NCBI RefSeq assembly: GCF_003382285.1
Contig: NZ_QTJR01000001.1
Location: 310,001-374,000 of the forward strand
Reading direction: 5' to 3'
Length of the DNA stretch: 64,000 nucleotides
Origin: Lysobacter soli
GTDB lineage: Bacteria; Pseudomonadota; Gammaproteobacteria; Xanthomonadales; Xanthomonadaceae
Shown: piece by piece, positions 40,738 through 51,070 of the stretch
How the letters are laid out: each line of letters starts with the position of its first letter
How positions within the stretch are numbered: the first letter of the stretch is position 1
The notes under the pieces: model-generated
The model's input: the letters and a program-made list of their open reading frames with translations, nothing else
Told to the model about the DNA's origin: nothing
Database searches by the model: none
Made by a program: the position numbers and the translations under genes

Positions 40738-40779
40738 AGCCGCAAACGTTGCCTGCGTACCGGAACGCAGGCGCGGTGC

Positions 40780-41988
40780 TTAGAGCGAAATGCCTTCGCG
40801 TGCGGCGATCGTGTGCACGTCCTTGTCGCCGCGCCCGGAAAGGTTGCACAGCACGATCGCGTCCTTCGGCAGTTCCCGCGCGAGCTTGATCGCTTGGGCG
40901 ATCGCGTGGCTGGATTCCAGCGCGGGCAGGATGCCCTCGGTGCGCGAGAGCTGATGGAACGCCGACAGCGCTTCGGCATCGGTCACGCCGACGTAATCCG
41001 CGCGTCCGGTGTCCTTCAGGAAGGCGTGCTCGGGACCGACGCCCGGGTAGTCCAGGCCCGCCGACACCGAATGTGTTTCGATGATCTGGCCGTCGTCGTC
41101 GCACAGCACGTAGGTCCGATTGCCGTGCAACACGCCCGGGCGACCCGCGGCAAGCGATGCGGCGTGATGCCCCGTTTCCATGCCCTCGCCCGCCGCTTCG
41201 GCGCCGACCAGTCGCACGTCGGCATCGTTGAGGAAGGCGTGGAAGATGCCGATGGCGTTGCTGCCGCCCCCGACGCACGCGGTGACCGCGTCAGGCAGGC
41301 GACCGTATTCGGCGAGCATCTGCGCGCGCGCTTCGCGACCGACGACCGCGTTGAAGTCGCGCACCATGCGCGGATACGGATCGGGGCCGGCGACCGTGCC
41401 GATGATGTAGAACGTGTCGCGCACGTTCGTGACCCAGTCGCGCATCGCCTCGTTGAGCGCGTCCTTCAGCGTCGCCGAACCGCTCGTCACCGGCACGACC
41501 GTCGCGCCGAGCAGTTTCATCCGATAGACGTTGATCTTCTGGCGCTCGATGTCGGTGGCGCCCATGTAGACCACGCATTCCAGCCCGAGCCGTGCCGCGA
41601 CGGTGGCGCTGGCAACGCCGTGCTGGCCGGCGCCGGTCTCGGCAATGATCCGGGTCTTGCCCATGCGGCTGGCGAGCAGCGCCTGGCCGATGGTGTTGTT
41701 GATCTTGTGCGCGCCGGTGTGGTTCAGGTCTTCGCGCTTGAGCAGGATGCGTGCGCCGCCGACCTCGCGGCTGAGCCGCTCGGCGAAGTAGATCGGGCTG
41801 GGGCGACCGACGTAGTGCGCCAGATCGGCGTCGAAGGCCGCGTTGAATGCCGGATCGACCCGCGCCGCGTCGTAGGCGGCGGCCAGTTCCTCCAGCGGCC
41901 CGATCAGGGTCTCGGCGACGAAACGGCCGCCGTAGCGGCCGAAGTGGCCGGCGGCGTCGGGGAAGGCATGGAAGTCGGGGCGGGACAT
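40780..41988 (-). CDS. trpB: tryptophan synthase beta chain
   Basis: A 402-residue PLP enzyme joining indole and serine. The Schiff-base lysine is K95 in [22 protein letters not shown] and the phosphate-binding GGGSNAIG are present. The N-terminal [15 protein letters not shown] is standard. It is the first gene of trpBA, 79 nt from a divergent LysR gene with a candidate operator between them, which suggests TrpI-type activation by indoleglycerol phosphate (inference). Confidence 0.97.
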   Translation of the reverse strand: MSRPDFHAFPDAAGHFGRYGGRFVAETLIGPLEELAAAYDAARVDPAFNAAFDADLAHYVGRPSPIYFAERLSREVGGARILLKREDLNHTGAHKINNTIGQALLASRMGKTRIIAETGAGQHGVASATVAARLGLECVVYMGATDIERQKINVYRMKLLGATVVPVTSGSATLKDALNEAMRDWVTNVRDTFYIIGTVAGPDPYPRMVRDFNAVVGREARAQMLAEYGRLPDAVTACVGGGSNAIGIFHAFLNDADVRLVGAEAAGEGMETGHHAASLAAGRPGVLHGNRTYVLCDDDGQIIETHSVSAGLDYPGVGPEHAFLKDTGRADYVGVTDAEALSAFHQLSRTEGILPALESSHAIAQAIKLARELPKDAIVLCNLSGRGDKDVHTIAAREGISL

Positions 41989-42041
41989 ACCGTGACTTTA
42001 GCGAACGACATCCGTCGGGAACATGCATAAAATCGGATTGT

Positions 42042-42062
42042 CCTGTCAGAAAACCTCACAGG
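42042..42062. promoter_or_regulatory. candidate LysR/TrpI operator between trpB and LysR gene
   Basis: The dyad CCTGT-N11-ACAGG contains the LysR T-N11-A pattern. It lies 6 nt before the LysR ATG and 53 nt upstream of trpB, a normal place for an autoregulated divergent activator. Confidence 0.6.
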
Positions 42063-42067
42063 TTTGA

Positions 42068-42955
42068 ATGAGCCGAGACCTACCCCCGCTCAACGCCCTG
42101 CGCGCCTTCGAGGCCGTCGCCCGGCTGGACAGCGTCAGCCGTGCGGCCGAGGAACTGCACGTCACCCACGGCGCCGTAAGTCGTCACCTGAAGGCGCTGG
42201 AAGAGGCGCTGGGGACGGCGTTGTTCGTCCGCGAAGGCCGCGGCCTTGCCCTGACGCCGGCCGGACGGCGGCTGCACGAAGCCGCCGACGGCGCCTTCGC
42301 CCTGCTCCGCCAAGGCTGGAGCGACCTGCGCCGGCGCCCGCCGCAGGCGCCGCTGGTGCTCGGCTGTCCGGGTAGCGTGCTGGCGCGATGGATGATCCCG
42401 CGGCTGGACCGCCTCGCCCGCGAGCGCCCGGACCTCACCCTCCACCTCGCCGCCAGCGAGCGCACGCCGGACGTGGCGCTGACCGGGCTCGACGCCGCGC
42501 TGTTGATCGACCGCGCGCCCTGGCCCGCCGACTGGCAGGTGCACGAACTGGCGCCCGAACGCCTCGGCCCGGTGGTGAGCCCTCGCTTCGCCGGTTTCGA
42601 TCGCCTGCGCGACGCGTCGCCCGATGCGCTGGCAAATGAATCGTTGCTGCACACCCAGTCGCGCCCGCAGGCGTGGTCGGACTGGGCGGCTGGGAGTGGG
42701 CTCGACGCCGGCGCGCTGCACATGGGCACCGCGTTCCCGCACCTGTACTACCTGCTGGAAGCGGCGAACGCAGGCCTCGGCGTCGCGATCGCGCCCGAAC
42801 CGCTGATAGTGGAGGATCTGGCCGCCGGCAGGCTGGTCGCCCCGTGGGGTTTCGTCGAGACGCAGGCACGTTGGGTGCTGGTCACGCGACGCAGGACGAA
42901 CGATCCGCGCGTCGCGCTGCTGGTGGCGTGGCTGCGCGCCGAACTGGCGGGCTGA
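42068..42955 (+). CDS. LysR-family transcriptional regulator, TrpI-like
   Basis: A 295-residue LysR protein. The helix-turn-helix spans about residues 18-60 ([24 protein letters not shown]), followed by an effector-binding domain resembling the GcvA/TrpI branch ([23 protein letters not shown]). Its divergence from trpBA matches trpI of pseudomonads, so activation of trpBA is the best guess. The regulator overlaps its own likely operator region. Confidence 0.88.
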   Translation: MSRDLPPLNALRAFEAVARLDSVSRAAEELHVTHGAVSRHLKALEEALGTALFVREGRGLALTPAGRRLHEAADGAFALLRQGWSDLRRRPPQAPLVLGCPGSVLARWMIPRLDRLARERPDLTLHLAASERTPDVALTGLDAALLIDRAPWPADWQVHELAPERLGPVVSPRFAGFDRLRDASPDALANESLLHTQSRPQAWSDWAAGSGLDAGALHMGTAFPHLYYLLEAANAGLGVAIAPEPLIVEDLAAGRLVAPWGFVETQARWVLVTRRRTNDPRVALLVAWLRAELAG

Positions 42956-42964
42956 TCGCGCGGA

Positions 42965-43606
42965 TCAGCGCGGCAATGAATCCGCGCGACGCACTTCCTG
43001 GACGAAGCGCCGCATCTTCGCGGTGTCTTTCTCGCCGGGCGCCGACTCGATGCCGCTCGACACGTCCACGCCCCACGGGTGCACGGTGTTCACCGCCTCG
43101 AAGACGTTGTCCGGATGCAGCCCGCCGGCGAGCAGGAATGCGCGCCCGGAATCGTGCGGAATGCGCGACCAGTCGAACCGATGCCCCGTGCCGCCCGCGC
43201 CACCGGCGGCGTGGCTGTCGAGCAGCAATGCGACAGCGCGTGCATGGCGCGACAACGGATCCGTTGCGACGTCGCCGCCCATCGCGACCGCCTTGAGGTA
43301 GGGCACGCCGAACGCCTCGCTGAAGGCTTCGTCCTCGCTGCCGTGGAACTGCAGCAGCGTCGGGCGCACTTCATCGATCACGCGCTGCACGTACGCGGCC
43401 TCGTTGTCCATGAAGAGCGCAACGACGTCGATGCCGTCCGCAACCACGTCACGCAGCGCGCGCGCCTGCTCGATGTCGAGCCTGCGCGAACTGCGCTGTG
43501 CAAACACCAGGCCGATCGCATCCACGCCCAGTTCGCACGCCAGCGCGATGTCGTCCGCGCGCGTCATGCCGCAGAACTTGATGCGCGTGTGCGCCGACGC
43601 GTTCAT
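42965..43606 (-). CDS. trpF: phosphoribosylanthranilate isomerase
   Basis: A 213-residue TIM barrel for the Amadori step of tryptophan synthesis. The catalytic Cys12 is in IKFCGMTR and the aspartate is in [21 protein letters not shown] forms the phosphate site. The ATG overlaps the truA stop as ATGA. It is separated from trpBA only by the regulator gene, with a shared 3' side. Confidence 0.96.
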   Translation of the reverse strand: MNASAHTRIKFCGMTRADDIALACELGVDAIGLVFAQRSSRRLDIEQARALRDVVADGIDVVALFMDNEAAYVQRVIDEVRPTLLQFHGSEDEAFSEAFGVPYLKAVAMGGDVATDPLSRHARAVALLLDSHAAGGAGGTGHRFDWSRIPHDSGRAFLLAGGLHPDNVFEAVNTVHPWGVDVSSGIESAPGEKDTAKMRRFVQEVRRADSLPR

Positions 43607-44490
43607 AGCGTCACCTCGGCGGGAAGGTTCCACTGCGCCGGATAACGCGGCCCGAGGAACACCAGTCCGGTGGGCGGCGCGGTCGGACCTGCGACCGTGC
43701 GGTCGCGCGTTTCGAGCAATTCGGCGATCCAACGCTCGGGTTTCTCGCCGCTGCCGACCATCAGCAGGCTGCCGACGATGTTGCGCACCATGTGATGCAG
43801 GAAGGCGTTCGCCTGCACTTCCACCTCTACGATGTCGCCGGTGCGCGTGACGCGGATGTCCTGCAACTCGCGCCATGCGTGCGGCGACTGGCAGTGCACG
43901 GTGCGGAAGGAGGAGAAGTCGTTTTCGCCCAGCAAGGCCTGCGCGGCGCGATGCATGGCGTCGGCGTCGAGCGGGCGGCGCTCCCAGCTCAGGTACTGCC
44001 GGCCGAGCGCGGCGCGCACGGGGCGATTGAGGATGCGGTAGCGATAGCGGCGCGCTCGCGCGGAAAAGCGCGCGTGGAAGTCGTCCGGCACCGGCCGGCA
44101 CCAGCGCACCGCGATGGACGGCGGCAGGCGGCTGGTGACGCCGAGCATCCAGCTGCGCGGATCGCGCACGGCGTGGCTGTCGAAATGGACGACCTGGCAT
44201 TCGGCATGCACGCCGGCGTCGGTCCGTCCGGCGCAGATCGTTTCGACCGGATGGCCGGCGACGAAGGAGATCGCGAACTCCAGCGCGGCCTGCAGGGTTT
44301 CCTCGCCTTCGCGCTCCGGCTCGCCGTGCTTGCTCAGGCGCTGCCAGCCGCAGAAGCCGTTGCCGTCGTATTCGACGCCGAGGGCGAAGCGGTGCGTCAC
44401 GGGGCTGTCGGGCGGGGAGGATTCGGCGGGCGTGTTCACGGGGTGCGGTGCGTTCCGGCGGGGGCCGGAATGGTTGGGGCGAGCGGGCAT
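43603..44490 (-). CDS. truA: tRNA pseudouridine(38-40) synthase
   Basis: A TruA of about 295 residues modifying the anticodon stem of tRNAs. The catalytic aspartate (D91 from this start) lies in [26 protein letters not shown] and [16 protein letters not shown] are typical. The ATG at 44490 adds about 30 Pro-rich residues before homology begins; a GTG at 44400 ([13 protein letters not shown]) is a real alternative, and neither has a clear ribosome-binding site. Coupled to trpF. Confidence 0.94.
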   Translation of the reverse strand: MPARPNHSGPRRNAPHPVNTPAESSPPDSPVTHRFALGVEYDGNGFCGWQRLSKHGEPEREGEETLQAALEFAISFVAGHPVETICAGRTDAGVHAECQVVHFDSHAVRDPRSWMLGVTSRLPPSIAVRWCRPVPDDFHARFSARARRYRYRILNRPVRAALGRQYLSWERRPLDADAMHRAAQALLGENDFSSFRTVHCQSPHAWRELQDIRVTRTGDIVEVEVQANAFLHHMVRNIVGSLLMVGSGEKPERWIAELLETRDRTVAGPTAPPTGLVFLGPRYPAQWNLPAEVTL

Positions 44491-44571
44491 CGTGCTTGGG
44501 GTGGCTAACCAGCGCAACGGCGGCCTCGAATACTGCAGCGCTGTGCGGTCGCGACGACCTGTGAGGCGGTC

Positions 44572-44619
44572 GCTTCGTTGCCCCTCACCCCCACCCCTCT
44601 CCCGAAGGGAGAGGGGCTT
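44572..44619. repeat. CCCCTCTCCC-type palindromic repeat, copy downstream of fimV
   Basis: The shared unit GCTTCGTTGCCCCTCACCCC is followed by a 10-bp stem CCCCTCTCCC with a GAA loop and its complement (core 44594-44616). It is nearly identical to the copy at 48572-48618. It lies between truA and the fimV stop. Confidence 0.8.
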
Positions 44620-44638
44620 AAAGCCTGGGCGAGTCGGA

Positions 44639-46537
44639 TCAGCCCAGATCCTGCAGCATCCGCGAGGCCGCCTGGCGCGCGGCGAGATCGCCGTTGATGA
44701 CGACTTCGCTCAGCAGTTGGCGGGCGCTTTCGCGGTCGCCCAGGTCGATGTAGGCGCGGGCGAGTTCCAGGCGTTCCTGGCCCGGCTGCGTGGCGAGCGT
44801 CGGTTCGACGTGGCCGCGGCGGCCGTTGCCGTTCGCGGCGATGTGCCAGGCCGGGGCGATCGGCGCGGCGGGCGCGGCGGGCGCGGCGGCCGGAGCCGGA
44901 CGCACTGGCGCCGGCGGTTCCGGCGTCAGTTCGAACGCGGGCTCTTCCTGCCGCACCGGCTCCTGCACGTACTCCGGCGCGGGCGGCTCGACGATCGTCT
45001 CCGGTTCCTGGCGCGCTTCGATATCCGGGCCCGCTGCGAACGCGTCGGCGATCGACGGCGTGGTGGCGACAGCCGCATCGGACGGCGCCCGGAACGCCGG
45101 CTTGTTCGGACGACGCCCGAACCACCAGCCGCCGAGCAACGCCAGCAGGATCGCGCCACCGCCGAGGATCCACGGCAGCGGCGAGCCCGCCTGCGTCGCG
45201 GCCTGCTCGTTGGTCTTGGCCACGCGCTGCTGCGCGGCGGCCAGTTCGCTGTCCTTCATCGCGATGAGCTGTTGCTGCTGCTTCTGCAGTTGCTCCAGCT
45301 CGGCGACGCGGCTCTTGAGTTCCTGGACCTCGGCGTCGCGCGCGGCGACGGTTTCCTGGGTCTGTTGCAGTTCCTGTCGCAGCATCTGGCCCTCGCCGCC
45401 GGCCTGGATGCCGGACTGGGTGCCCGCCTGGGCGGCACGCGCGGCCTCCGGCGGAACGATTTCGAGGCGGGCATCGGCCGTCGCCGTTCCACCCGCCGTG
45501 GTGGTGTTGCCCGGTGCGGCGCCGACGGGCGTCGCCGCGGCGGACGCGGCCGCGCCTTCCAGCGCCGGCTGCGGCACGGCGCGACGCGCATCGCGCCACT
45601 GCTGCACGTGCTGGGCGACCAGACGCCGCGCTTCGCCGGACTCGACGCTGGCGAGCTCGTCGCCCAACGGCACGTCGAGCACCGCGCCGGCCTTGAGCAG
45701 GTTGATGTTGCCGTCGATGAAGGCGTCCGGATTGGCGCGCAGCAGCGCGATCATCGCCTGGTCGAGGCTCGCCTGGCCTTCCATGCGGCCGGCGATCTCC
45801 GAGAGCGTGTCGCCACGTCGCACGGTGTAGTCGCCCGACAGCTCGCGCGAGGCCTGCGGCACCGGCTCGCGCGGCGGGGTGACGGAGGCGACCTGCGGCT
45901 GCGGTTCGGGCTGCGGCGCGGCGGGGATCTCGTTGTCGGCCGCGGCGTTTTCCTCGCGCGCGATCGCCTGTTCGACTTCCTCTTCCGGCGTCGTCGCGGG
46001 CGGAGCCTCGGCGGTGGTGGCCGGGTTAGCGGCTTCGGGCTCGCGTTCGATCGTGTTGGGTTCGGAGACGACGGTCTCCTCGATCGCCGGCTGCATCGGC
46101 GCCGAGACCGTGCGCGGCGCATCGACCAGCGCCGCGTATTCGCGCACCAGTCGGCCCTGGCCCCAGTCGACCGACACCAGGAAGGTCAGCAGCGGCTCGT
46201 TGACCGGCTGCGTGGTGGTGACGCGGATGACCGGCCGGCCGGCCGAGTCCAGCGCCGAGGTGAACTGCAGTTCGGCCACCACGCCCATCGGCGGCTGCAG
46301 GCCGACGCGGGCGAAGACGAGCGGCGAAGCGAGCTCGGCCTGGAGGTTCTCCAGTTCGGCCGGGTCATTGGAAATGATCGGGATCTCGGCCAGGAACGGC
46401 TGCCCGATCCGCGATTTGACCTCGATCTGCCCAAGGCCCAGCGCCGACGCGGCGCCGCTGGCCAGGGCCAGCGCCAGCCCGAGCGCGGTGCGCACGTAGC
46501 GTCTGGCGGAGCTTTGTTTGGCAACTTGTTGTTTCAC
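44639..46537 (-). CDS. fimV: FimV-like type IV pilus/polar assembly protein
   Basis: A 632-residue inner-membrane protein. Signal peptide region lies at about 1-32, then the N-terminal FimV domain ([20 protein letters not shown]). A Glu/Pro-rich linker follows, then a peptidoglycan-binding LysM motif ([16 protein letters not shown]). A Gln-rich coiled coil ([18 protein letters not shown]) precedes a single transmembrane helix ([17 protein letters not shown]). A cytoplasmic region ends in the conserved C-terminal domain ([20 protein letters not shown]). It is shorter than the Pseudomonas protein. It starts with GTG and is preceded by a 21-bp tandem array. Confidence 0.9.
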   Translation of the reverse strand: MKQQVAKQSSARRYVRTALGLALALASGAASALGLGQIEVKSRIGQPFLAEIPIISNDPAELENLQAELASPLVFARVGLQPPMGVVAELQFTSALDSAGRPVIRVTTTQPVNEPLLTFLVSVDWGQGRLVREYAALVDAPRTVSAPMQPAIEETVVSEPNTIEREPEAANPATTAEAPPATTPEEEVEQAIAREENAAADNEIPAAPQPEPQPQVASVTPPREPVPQASRELSGDYTVRRGDTLSEIAGRMEGQASLDQAMIALLRANPDAFIDGNINLLKAGAVLDVPLGDELASVESGEARRLVAQHVQQWRDARRAVPQPALEGAAASAAATPVGAAPGNTTTAGGTATADARLEIVPPEAARAAQAGTQSGIQAGGEGQMLRQELQQTQETVAARDAEVQELKSRVAELEQLQKQQQQLIAMKDSELAAAQQRVAKTNEQAATQAGSPLPWILGGGAILLALLGGWWFGRRPNKPAFRAPSDAAVATTPSIADAFAAGPDIEARQEPETIVEPPAPEYVQEPVRQEEPAFELTPEPPAPVRPAPAAAPAAPAAPIAPAWHIAANGNGRRGHVEPTLATQPGQERLELARAYIDLGDRESARQLLSEVVINGDLAARQAASRMLQDLG

Positions 46538-46710
46538 TTCGGATCCCTGCCCTTCCCCGGCGCGACTCTAAGCCCTCGCCGGGGGCCGCGGCAACGAAAA
46601 CCGCCGTCGACTGCGACTGGCGCGGCGGAATGGGCATTGTCGCGCCACTGGCGTGAGGACGCGGGAGCGCGCGCCTGCCCGTCTGCGTCGAGTCCGTAGC
46701 CTCGCGCGCC

Positions 46711-46941
46711 AGTGTTTTTGCCTGGCGCGCCAATCCCGGAGCCTGGTACGCGAGTCTTTTCCGCTGGCGCGCGAGTCCTGGAACCTCGAACGCCAGTGTT
46801 TTCGCCTCGCGAGCCAGTCCTTGCCACTGGCACGCCAGTTCCGAAACCCCGATCGCCAGTGTTTTCCACTCGCGCGCGAGGTCCGGAAACTCGAACGCCA
46901 GTCTTTGGGACTGGCGTTCGAGGCTCAATCACTGGAACGTC
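46711..46941. repeat. tandem array, eleven units of exactly 21 bp
   Basis: Units begin at 46711, 46732, 46753, 46774, 46795, 46816, 46837, 46858, 46879, 46900 and 46921, each starting A-G/A-T/G and most ending in a GCC or GCG. The rough consensus is AGTSYTTKSMACTCGMRCGCC. A diverged 20-bp unit precedes it at 46691. The period is exact although the units differ at many sites. The array sits in the asd-fimV gap and is open in at least two frames on each strand, giving heptapeptide repeats such as LAREAKT and LARQRKR. Confidence 0.9.
46890..46922 (-). terminator. hairpin after asd, at the edge of the 21-bp array
   Basis: A perfect 13-bp stem (CTCGAACGCCAGT and its complement) with a 7-nt loop, 25 nt past the asd stop on the minus strand. 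It is built from two neighbouring array units in opposite orientation. It may act as the asd terminator, but no U-run follows. Confidence 0.6.
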
Positions 46942-46947
46942 CCGGAC

Positions 46948-47973
<1,026 letters not shown>

Positions 47974-48058
47974 TGGTTCCTTCTTTCGGGTTGGAGGAGT
48001 ACAGCCTTGATGCCCGGCCGGAACCATTCCGGCGGGTGTTGCGAAGCGTGGATGCGGC

Positions 48059-48427
48059 TCAGCCCGTGGGCGCCGCGTCGCCGGGATTGCGGCGGCGCAG
48101 GTCGTCGAGCGTCTCGGGAGATGCCCACAGTACCGCATCCTGGTAGTGACGGATCATCGCCAGCACGCGTTCGCGCGGGCCCTGCCGCCATTCCGGCGAA
48201 CCGTAGAAGGCGTCCTGCCGCGCGTTCAGATCGTCGAGGTCGTCGTAGGCACGGATCAGGAAGTACGCGTCGCCGGCATGCGGCGATGGACCGAACGCCA
48301 CGATCTCGTGCTGCCAGCGACGCAGCATCGGCACGGCCTCGTCGACGAAGGCGCGATGGAATGGGTCGCGTGCGTCGGGGACGAGCTGGTAGGTGCGGAT
48401 CTGGATCAGGCGCTGGCTGTGCGGCAT
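48059..48427 (-). CDS. NIPSNAP family protein
   Basis: A 122-residue dimeric alpha-beta-barrel protein. It opens with IQIRTYQLVPDARDPF, followed by the AFVDEAVPMLRRW helix and a second strand set. The family has no agreed biochemical role; members often sit beside metabolic enzymes. The ATG at 48427 is chosen; an in-frame ATG at 48460 would add 11 residues. It lies 85 nt upstream of asd in the same direction. Confidence 0.78.
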   Translation of the reverse strand: MPHSQRLIQIRTYQLVPDARDPFHRAFVDEAVPMLRRWQHEIVAFGPSPHAGDAYFLIRAYDDLDDLNARQDAFYGSPEWRQGPRERVLAMIRHYQDAVLWASPETLDDLRRRNPGDAAPTG

Positions 48428-48513
48428 GGCGACGGTTCCGGCGGGCTTGGTCTGCTTCAAAAGGCGCGTCGCGGATGATCTCGCAACGCGGCGGCGGACG
48501 CTCTGGCGTCTGC

Positions 48514-49608
48514 TTATTTCGATATGCCGGGTTTTCGGCCTTGCGCCGAGGTCGCGACCGGTTTCGCTCCGGCTTCGTTGCCCCTCACCCCAACCCCTCT
48601 CCCGTTGGGAGAGGGGCTCAATTCGGTTGCATTCACCGGCGTCGGCGGATCGCCCGCACGCGGGCCGAAACCCAGCGCGGCGATGAGGTTGTCCACCGCC
48701 AGCGACACCATCGCGCGGCGCGTGGCGAGGCTGCCGCTGGCGATGTGCGGTGTGAGCACCACGTTGCGCAGCGCGAGCAGGCGCGGGTTGATCGCCGGCT
48801 CGCCTTCGTAGACGTCGAGCCCCGCGGCGGCGAGGCGGCCGCTTTCCAGAGCGTCGGCCAGCGCGTCCTCATCGACGATGCCGCCACGCGCGATGTTGGT
48901 CAGCGTCGCGGTCGGCTTCATCTTCGCGATGGCGGCTGCGTCGACGATGTGGTGCACCGCCGTCGAATACGGCAACACGATCACCAGGTGGTCGGCCTGC
49001 GCGAGCAGCGTGTCGAAGTCCGCGTAGGCGGCGTCGCAGTCGCGCTCGATGTCGGCCGGAAGGCGCGAACGGTTGTGGTACAGCACGCGCATGCGGAAGC
49101 CCGACGCGCGACGCGCGATGCCCTGCCCGATCCGCCCCATGCCGAGGATGCCCAGCGTCGTGCCATGCACGTCGCCGCCGAGCATCGTCTCGAAGCTCCA
49201 CTGCCGCCATTGGCCATCGCGCAGCCAGCGTTCGGCCTCGGTGATGCGGCGCGCGGCGGCCATCATCAGCGCGAAGCCGAAATCGGCCGAGGTTTCGGTC
49301 AGTACATCCGGCGTGTTCGTCACCACGATGCCGGCCTGCGTGAGCGCGGGCACGTCGAGGTTGTTGTAGCCGACGCCGACGTTGGCGATCGCGCGAAGGC
49401 GCGGCGCGTTCGCGACTTCCGCGGCGCCGATGCGGTCGTTGAGCGTGACCAATGCGCCGTCGCACGAAGCAAGCACCGCGGCGATCTCGTCCTGCGAATG
49501 CTTGCCGACCGCGGCGGTTTCGATCACGTCGAAGTGTTCGCGCAGCCGCCCGACGATGTCGCCGAACAGCGGTTGCGAGACCCAGACGCGGGGACGCGTG
49601 TCAGCCAC
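48514..49608 (-). CDS. D-2-hydroxyacid dehydrogenase (glyoxylate/hydroxypyruvate reductase type)
   Basis: A 364-residue NAD(P)-dependent reductase. The Rossmann motif [13 protein letters not shown], the catalytic region [14 protein letters not shown] and [11 protein letters not shown] with the catalytic His are visible. It reduces hydroxypyruvate or glyoxylate to the D-hydroxyacid. The GTG start at 49608 overlaps the aroC stop. Oddity: the enzyme fold ends near [14 protein letters not shown], and the last 35 or so residues ([13 protein letters not shown]) are encoded by a CCCCTCTCCC-type repeat. Confidence 0.92.
   Translation of the reverse strand: MADTRPRVWVSQPLFGDIVGRLREHFDVIETAAVGKHSQDEIAAVLASCDGALVTLNDRIGAAEVANAPRLRAIANVGVGYNNLDVPALTQAGIVVTNTPDVLTETSADFGFALMMAAARRITEAERWLRDGQWRQWSFETMLGGDVHGTTLGILGMGRIGQGIARRASGFRMRVLYHNRSRLPADIERDCDAAYADFDTLLAQADHLVIVLPYSTAVHHIVDAAAIAKMKPTATLTNIARGGIVDEDALADALESGRLAAAGLDVYEGEPAINPRLLALRNVVLTPHIASGSLATRRAMVSLAVDNLIAALGFGPRAGDPPTPVNATELSPSPNGRGVGVRGNEAGAKPVATSAQGRKPGISK
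48572..48618. repeat. CCCCTCTCCC-type palindromic repeat inside the dehydrogenase 3' end
   Basis: A second copy of the unit at 44572: GCTTCGTTGCCCCTCACCCC, then a 10-bp stem with a GTT loop (core 48594-48616). It lies within the coding end of the hydroxyacid dehydrogenase gene and is translated. Confidence 0.85.
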
Positions 49609-50704
49609 CGAGGTTCCCGGGAATCCGCGGCGTCACCTCGCCCACGTCGCCGCACTGCGCGCGATGGCGCAGTGCCTGGTCCATCAGCACCAGCGCCACC
49701 ATCGCCTCGCAGATCGGCGTCGCGCGGATGCCGACGCAGGGATCGTGACGGCCGGTGGTGACGACTTCGGCGACGTTGCCGTGCGTGTCGAGGCTGTCGA
49801 TCGGCAGGCGCAGGCTGGAGGTCGGCTTGAACGCGACCGAGCAGCGCAGCGGCTGGCCGGTGCTGATGCCGCCGAGGATGCCGCCGGCGTGGTTGCTGGC
49901 GAAACCCTGCGGCGTCATCTGGTCGCGGTGCGCGCTGCCCTTCTGCGCGACGACGCCGAAACCGTCGCCGATTTCCACGCCTTTCACCGCGTTGATGCTC
50001 ATCAGTGCTGCGGCGAGTTCGCCGTCGAGCTTGCCGTAGATCGGCTCGCCCCAGCCGGGCGGCACGTTCGTCGCCACCACGTCCACGCGCGCGCCGACCG
50101 AATCGCCGGACTTGCGCAGCGCGTCCATGTACAGCTCCAGCTCCGTCACCTGGCGCGTGTCGGGCCAGAAGAACGGGTTGTTCTCGACGGCCGACAGATC
50201 GAAGCCGTGCGGCACGATCTCGCCGATCTGCGACAGCCAGCCCTGCACCTGCACGCCATGACGGTCGGCGAGCCACTTCTTGGCGATGACGCCCGCGGCC
50301 ACGCGCATCGTCGTCTCGCGCGCGGACGAACGCCCGCCGCCGCGCGGGTCGCGGATGCCGTACTTCTGCCAGTAGGTGTAATCCGCGTGCCCCGGGCGGA
50401 ACTGGTCGGCGATCTTCGCGTAGTCCTTGCTGCGCTGGTCGGTGTTGCGGATCAGCAGCGCGATCGGCGTGCCGGTCGTGACACCTTCGTACACGCCGCT
50501 GAGGATCTCGACCTCGTCGGCCTCGTGACGCTGCGATGTGTGGCGCGTGCGGCCGGTGGCGCGGCGTTCGAGATCGTGGCGGAAGTCCTCCGGCGCGATG
50601 GCGATGCCCGGAGGGCAACCGTCGACGACGCAGCCGATGGCCGGGCCGTGGCTTTCGCCGAAGGTGGTGACGGTAAGGAGTTTGCCGAAGCTGTTGCTGG
50701 ACAC
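49601..50704 (-). CDS. aroC: chorismate synthase
   Basis: A 367-residue FMN-dependent enzyme forming chorismate from EPSP, the branch point to tryptophan. Landmarks are [30 protein letters not shown] and [16 protein letters not shown]. Length is normal. It overlaps the dehydrogenase start by 8 nt. A 366-nt gap with nested REP repeats lies upstream. Confidence 0.97.
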   Translation of the reverse strand: MSSNSFGKLLTVTTFGESHGPAIGCVVDGCPPGIAIAPEDFRHDLERRATGRTRHTSQRHEADEVEILSGVYEGVTTGTPIALLIRNTDQRSKDYAKIADQFRPGHADYTYWQKYGIRDPRGGGRSSARETTMRVAAGVIAKKWLADRHGVQVQGWLSQIGEIVPHGFDLSAVENNPFFWPDTRQVTELELYMDALRKSGDSVGARVDVVATNVPPGWGEPIYGKLDGELAAALMSINAVKGVEIGDGFGVVAQKGSAHRDQMTPQGFASNHAGGILGGISTGQPLRCSVAFKPTSSLRLPIDSLDTHGNVAEVVTTGRHDPCVGIRATPICEAMVALVLMDQALRHRAQCGDVGEVTPRIPGNLGG

Positions 50705-51070
50705 GTGGAAGCCCGCGGGGTGCAGGCATTCACTTTAGCAACGTCGTTTGGTTGCTGCTGGAACTGCGGGGGCCGATACCGGCCCCAGAACTCCCGCCTC
50801 GCCTCTTCCCGTCATCCCGGCGAAAGCCGGGACCCAGGCCCACAAGCATTCAATACACGGCGTCATTCCCGCGAAGGCGGGAATCCAGCCGTCGGACGCG
50901 TCACGGCTGACGGATGAGGTGATGCGCTCACAGTTGGATCCCCGCCTACGCGGGGATGACGCCAAAGGAACGGAAGCGTCGCCAGCCTGGGTCCCGGCTT
51001 TCGCCGGGATGACGATGGATCATTGCAATCGAGCGGGCGTTGCAACCGGCGCACCGCCGAACGACGGCGC
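50705..51070. other. 366-nt prmB-aroC gap filled by nested REP elements
   Basis: No gene was seen. About 200 nt are the REP composite described at 50811; the rest is unstructured. Short open frames here read through the repeats and have no ribosome-binding sites. Confidence 0.75.
50811..51013. repeat. nested REP composite: four GTCATCCC elements as two inverted pairs
   Basis: Elements lie at 50811-50839 and 50862-50890 in one orientation and at about 50935-50960 and 50985-51013 in the other. The outer pair is a perfect 29-bp inverted repeat; the inner pair differs at a few bases. Each element also has its own short hairpin (CCCGGC-GAAA-GCCGGG type). No transposase or terminal target duplication is visible. 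Confidence 0.88.

Larger units (their letters stand above)
46538..46947. other. 410-nt asd-fimV gap
   Basis: No gene accepted. It contains the 21-bp tandem array, a perfect 13-bp hairpin behind asd, and about 150 nt of unstructured leader before fimV. Open frames through it on both strands come from a repeat length divisible by three and are not treated as genes. Confidence 0.7.

Noticed and set aside
46711-46941. CRISPR array
   Set aside because: Units are 21 bp, contiguous and without spacers, and no cas genes are near.
50811-51013. Insertion sequence or MITE with a transposase
   Set aside because: No transposase frame and no target duplication visible; four REP-type elements explain the structure better.
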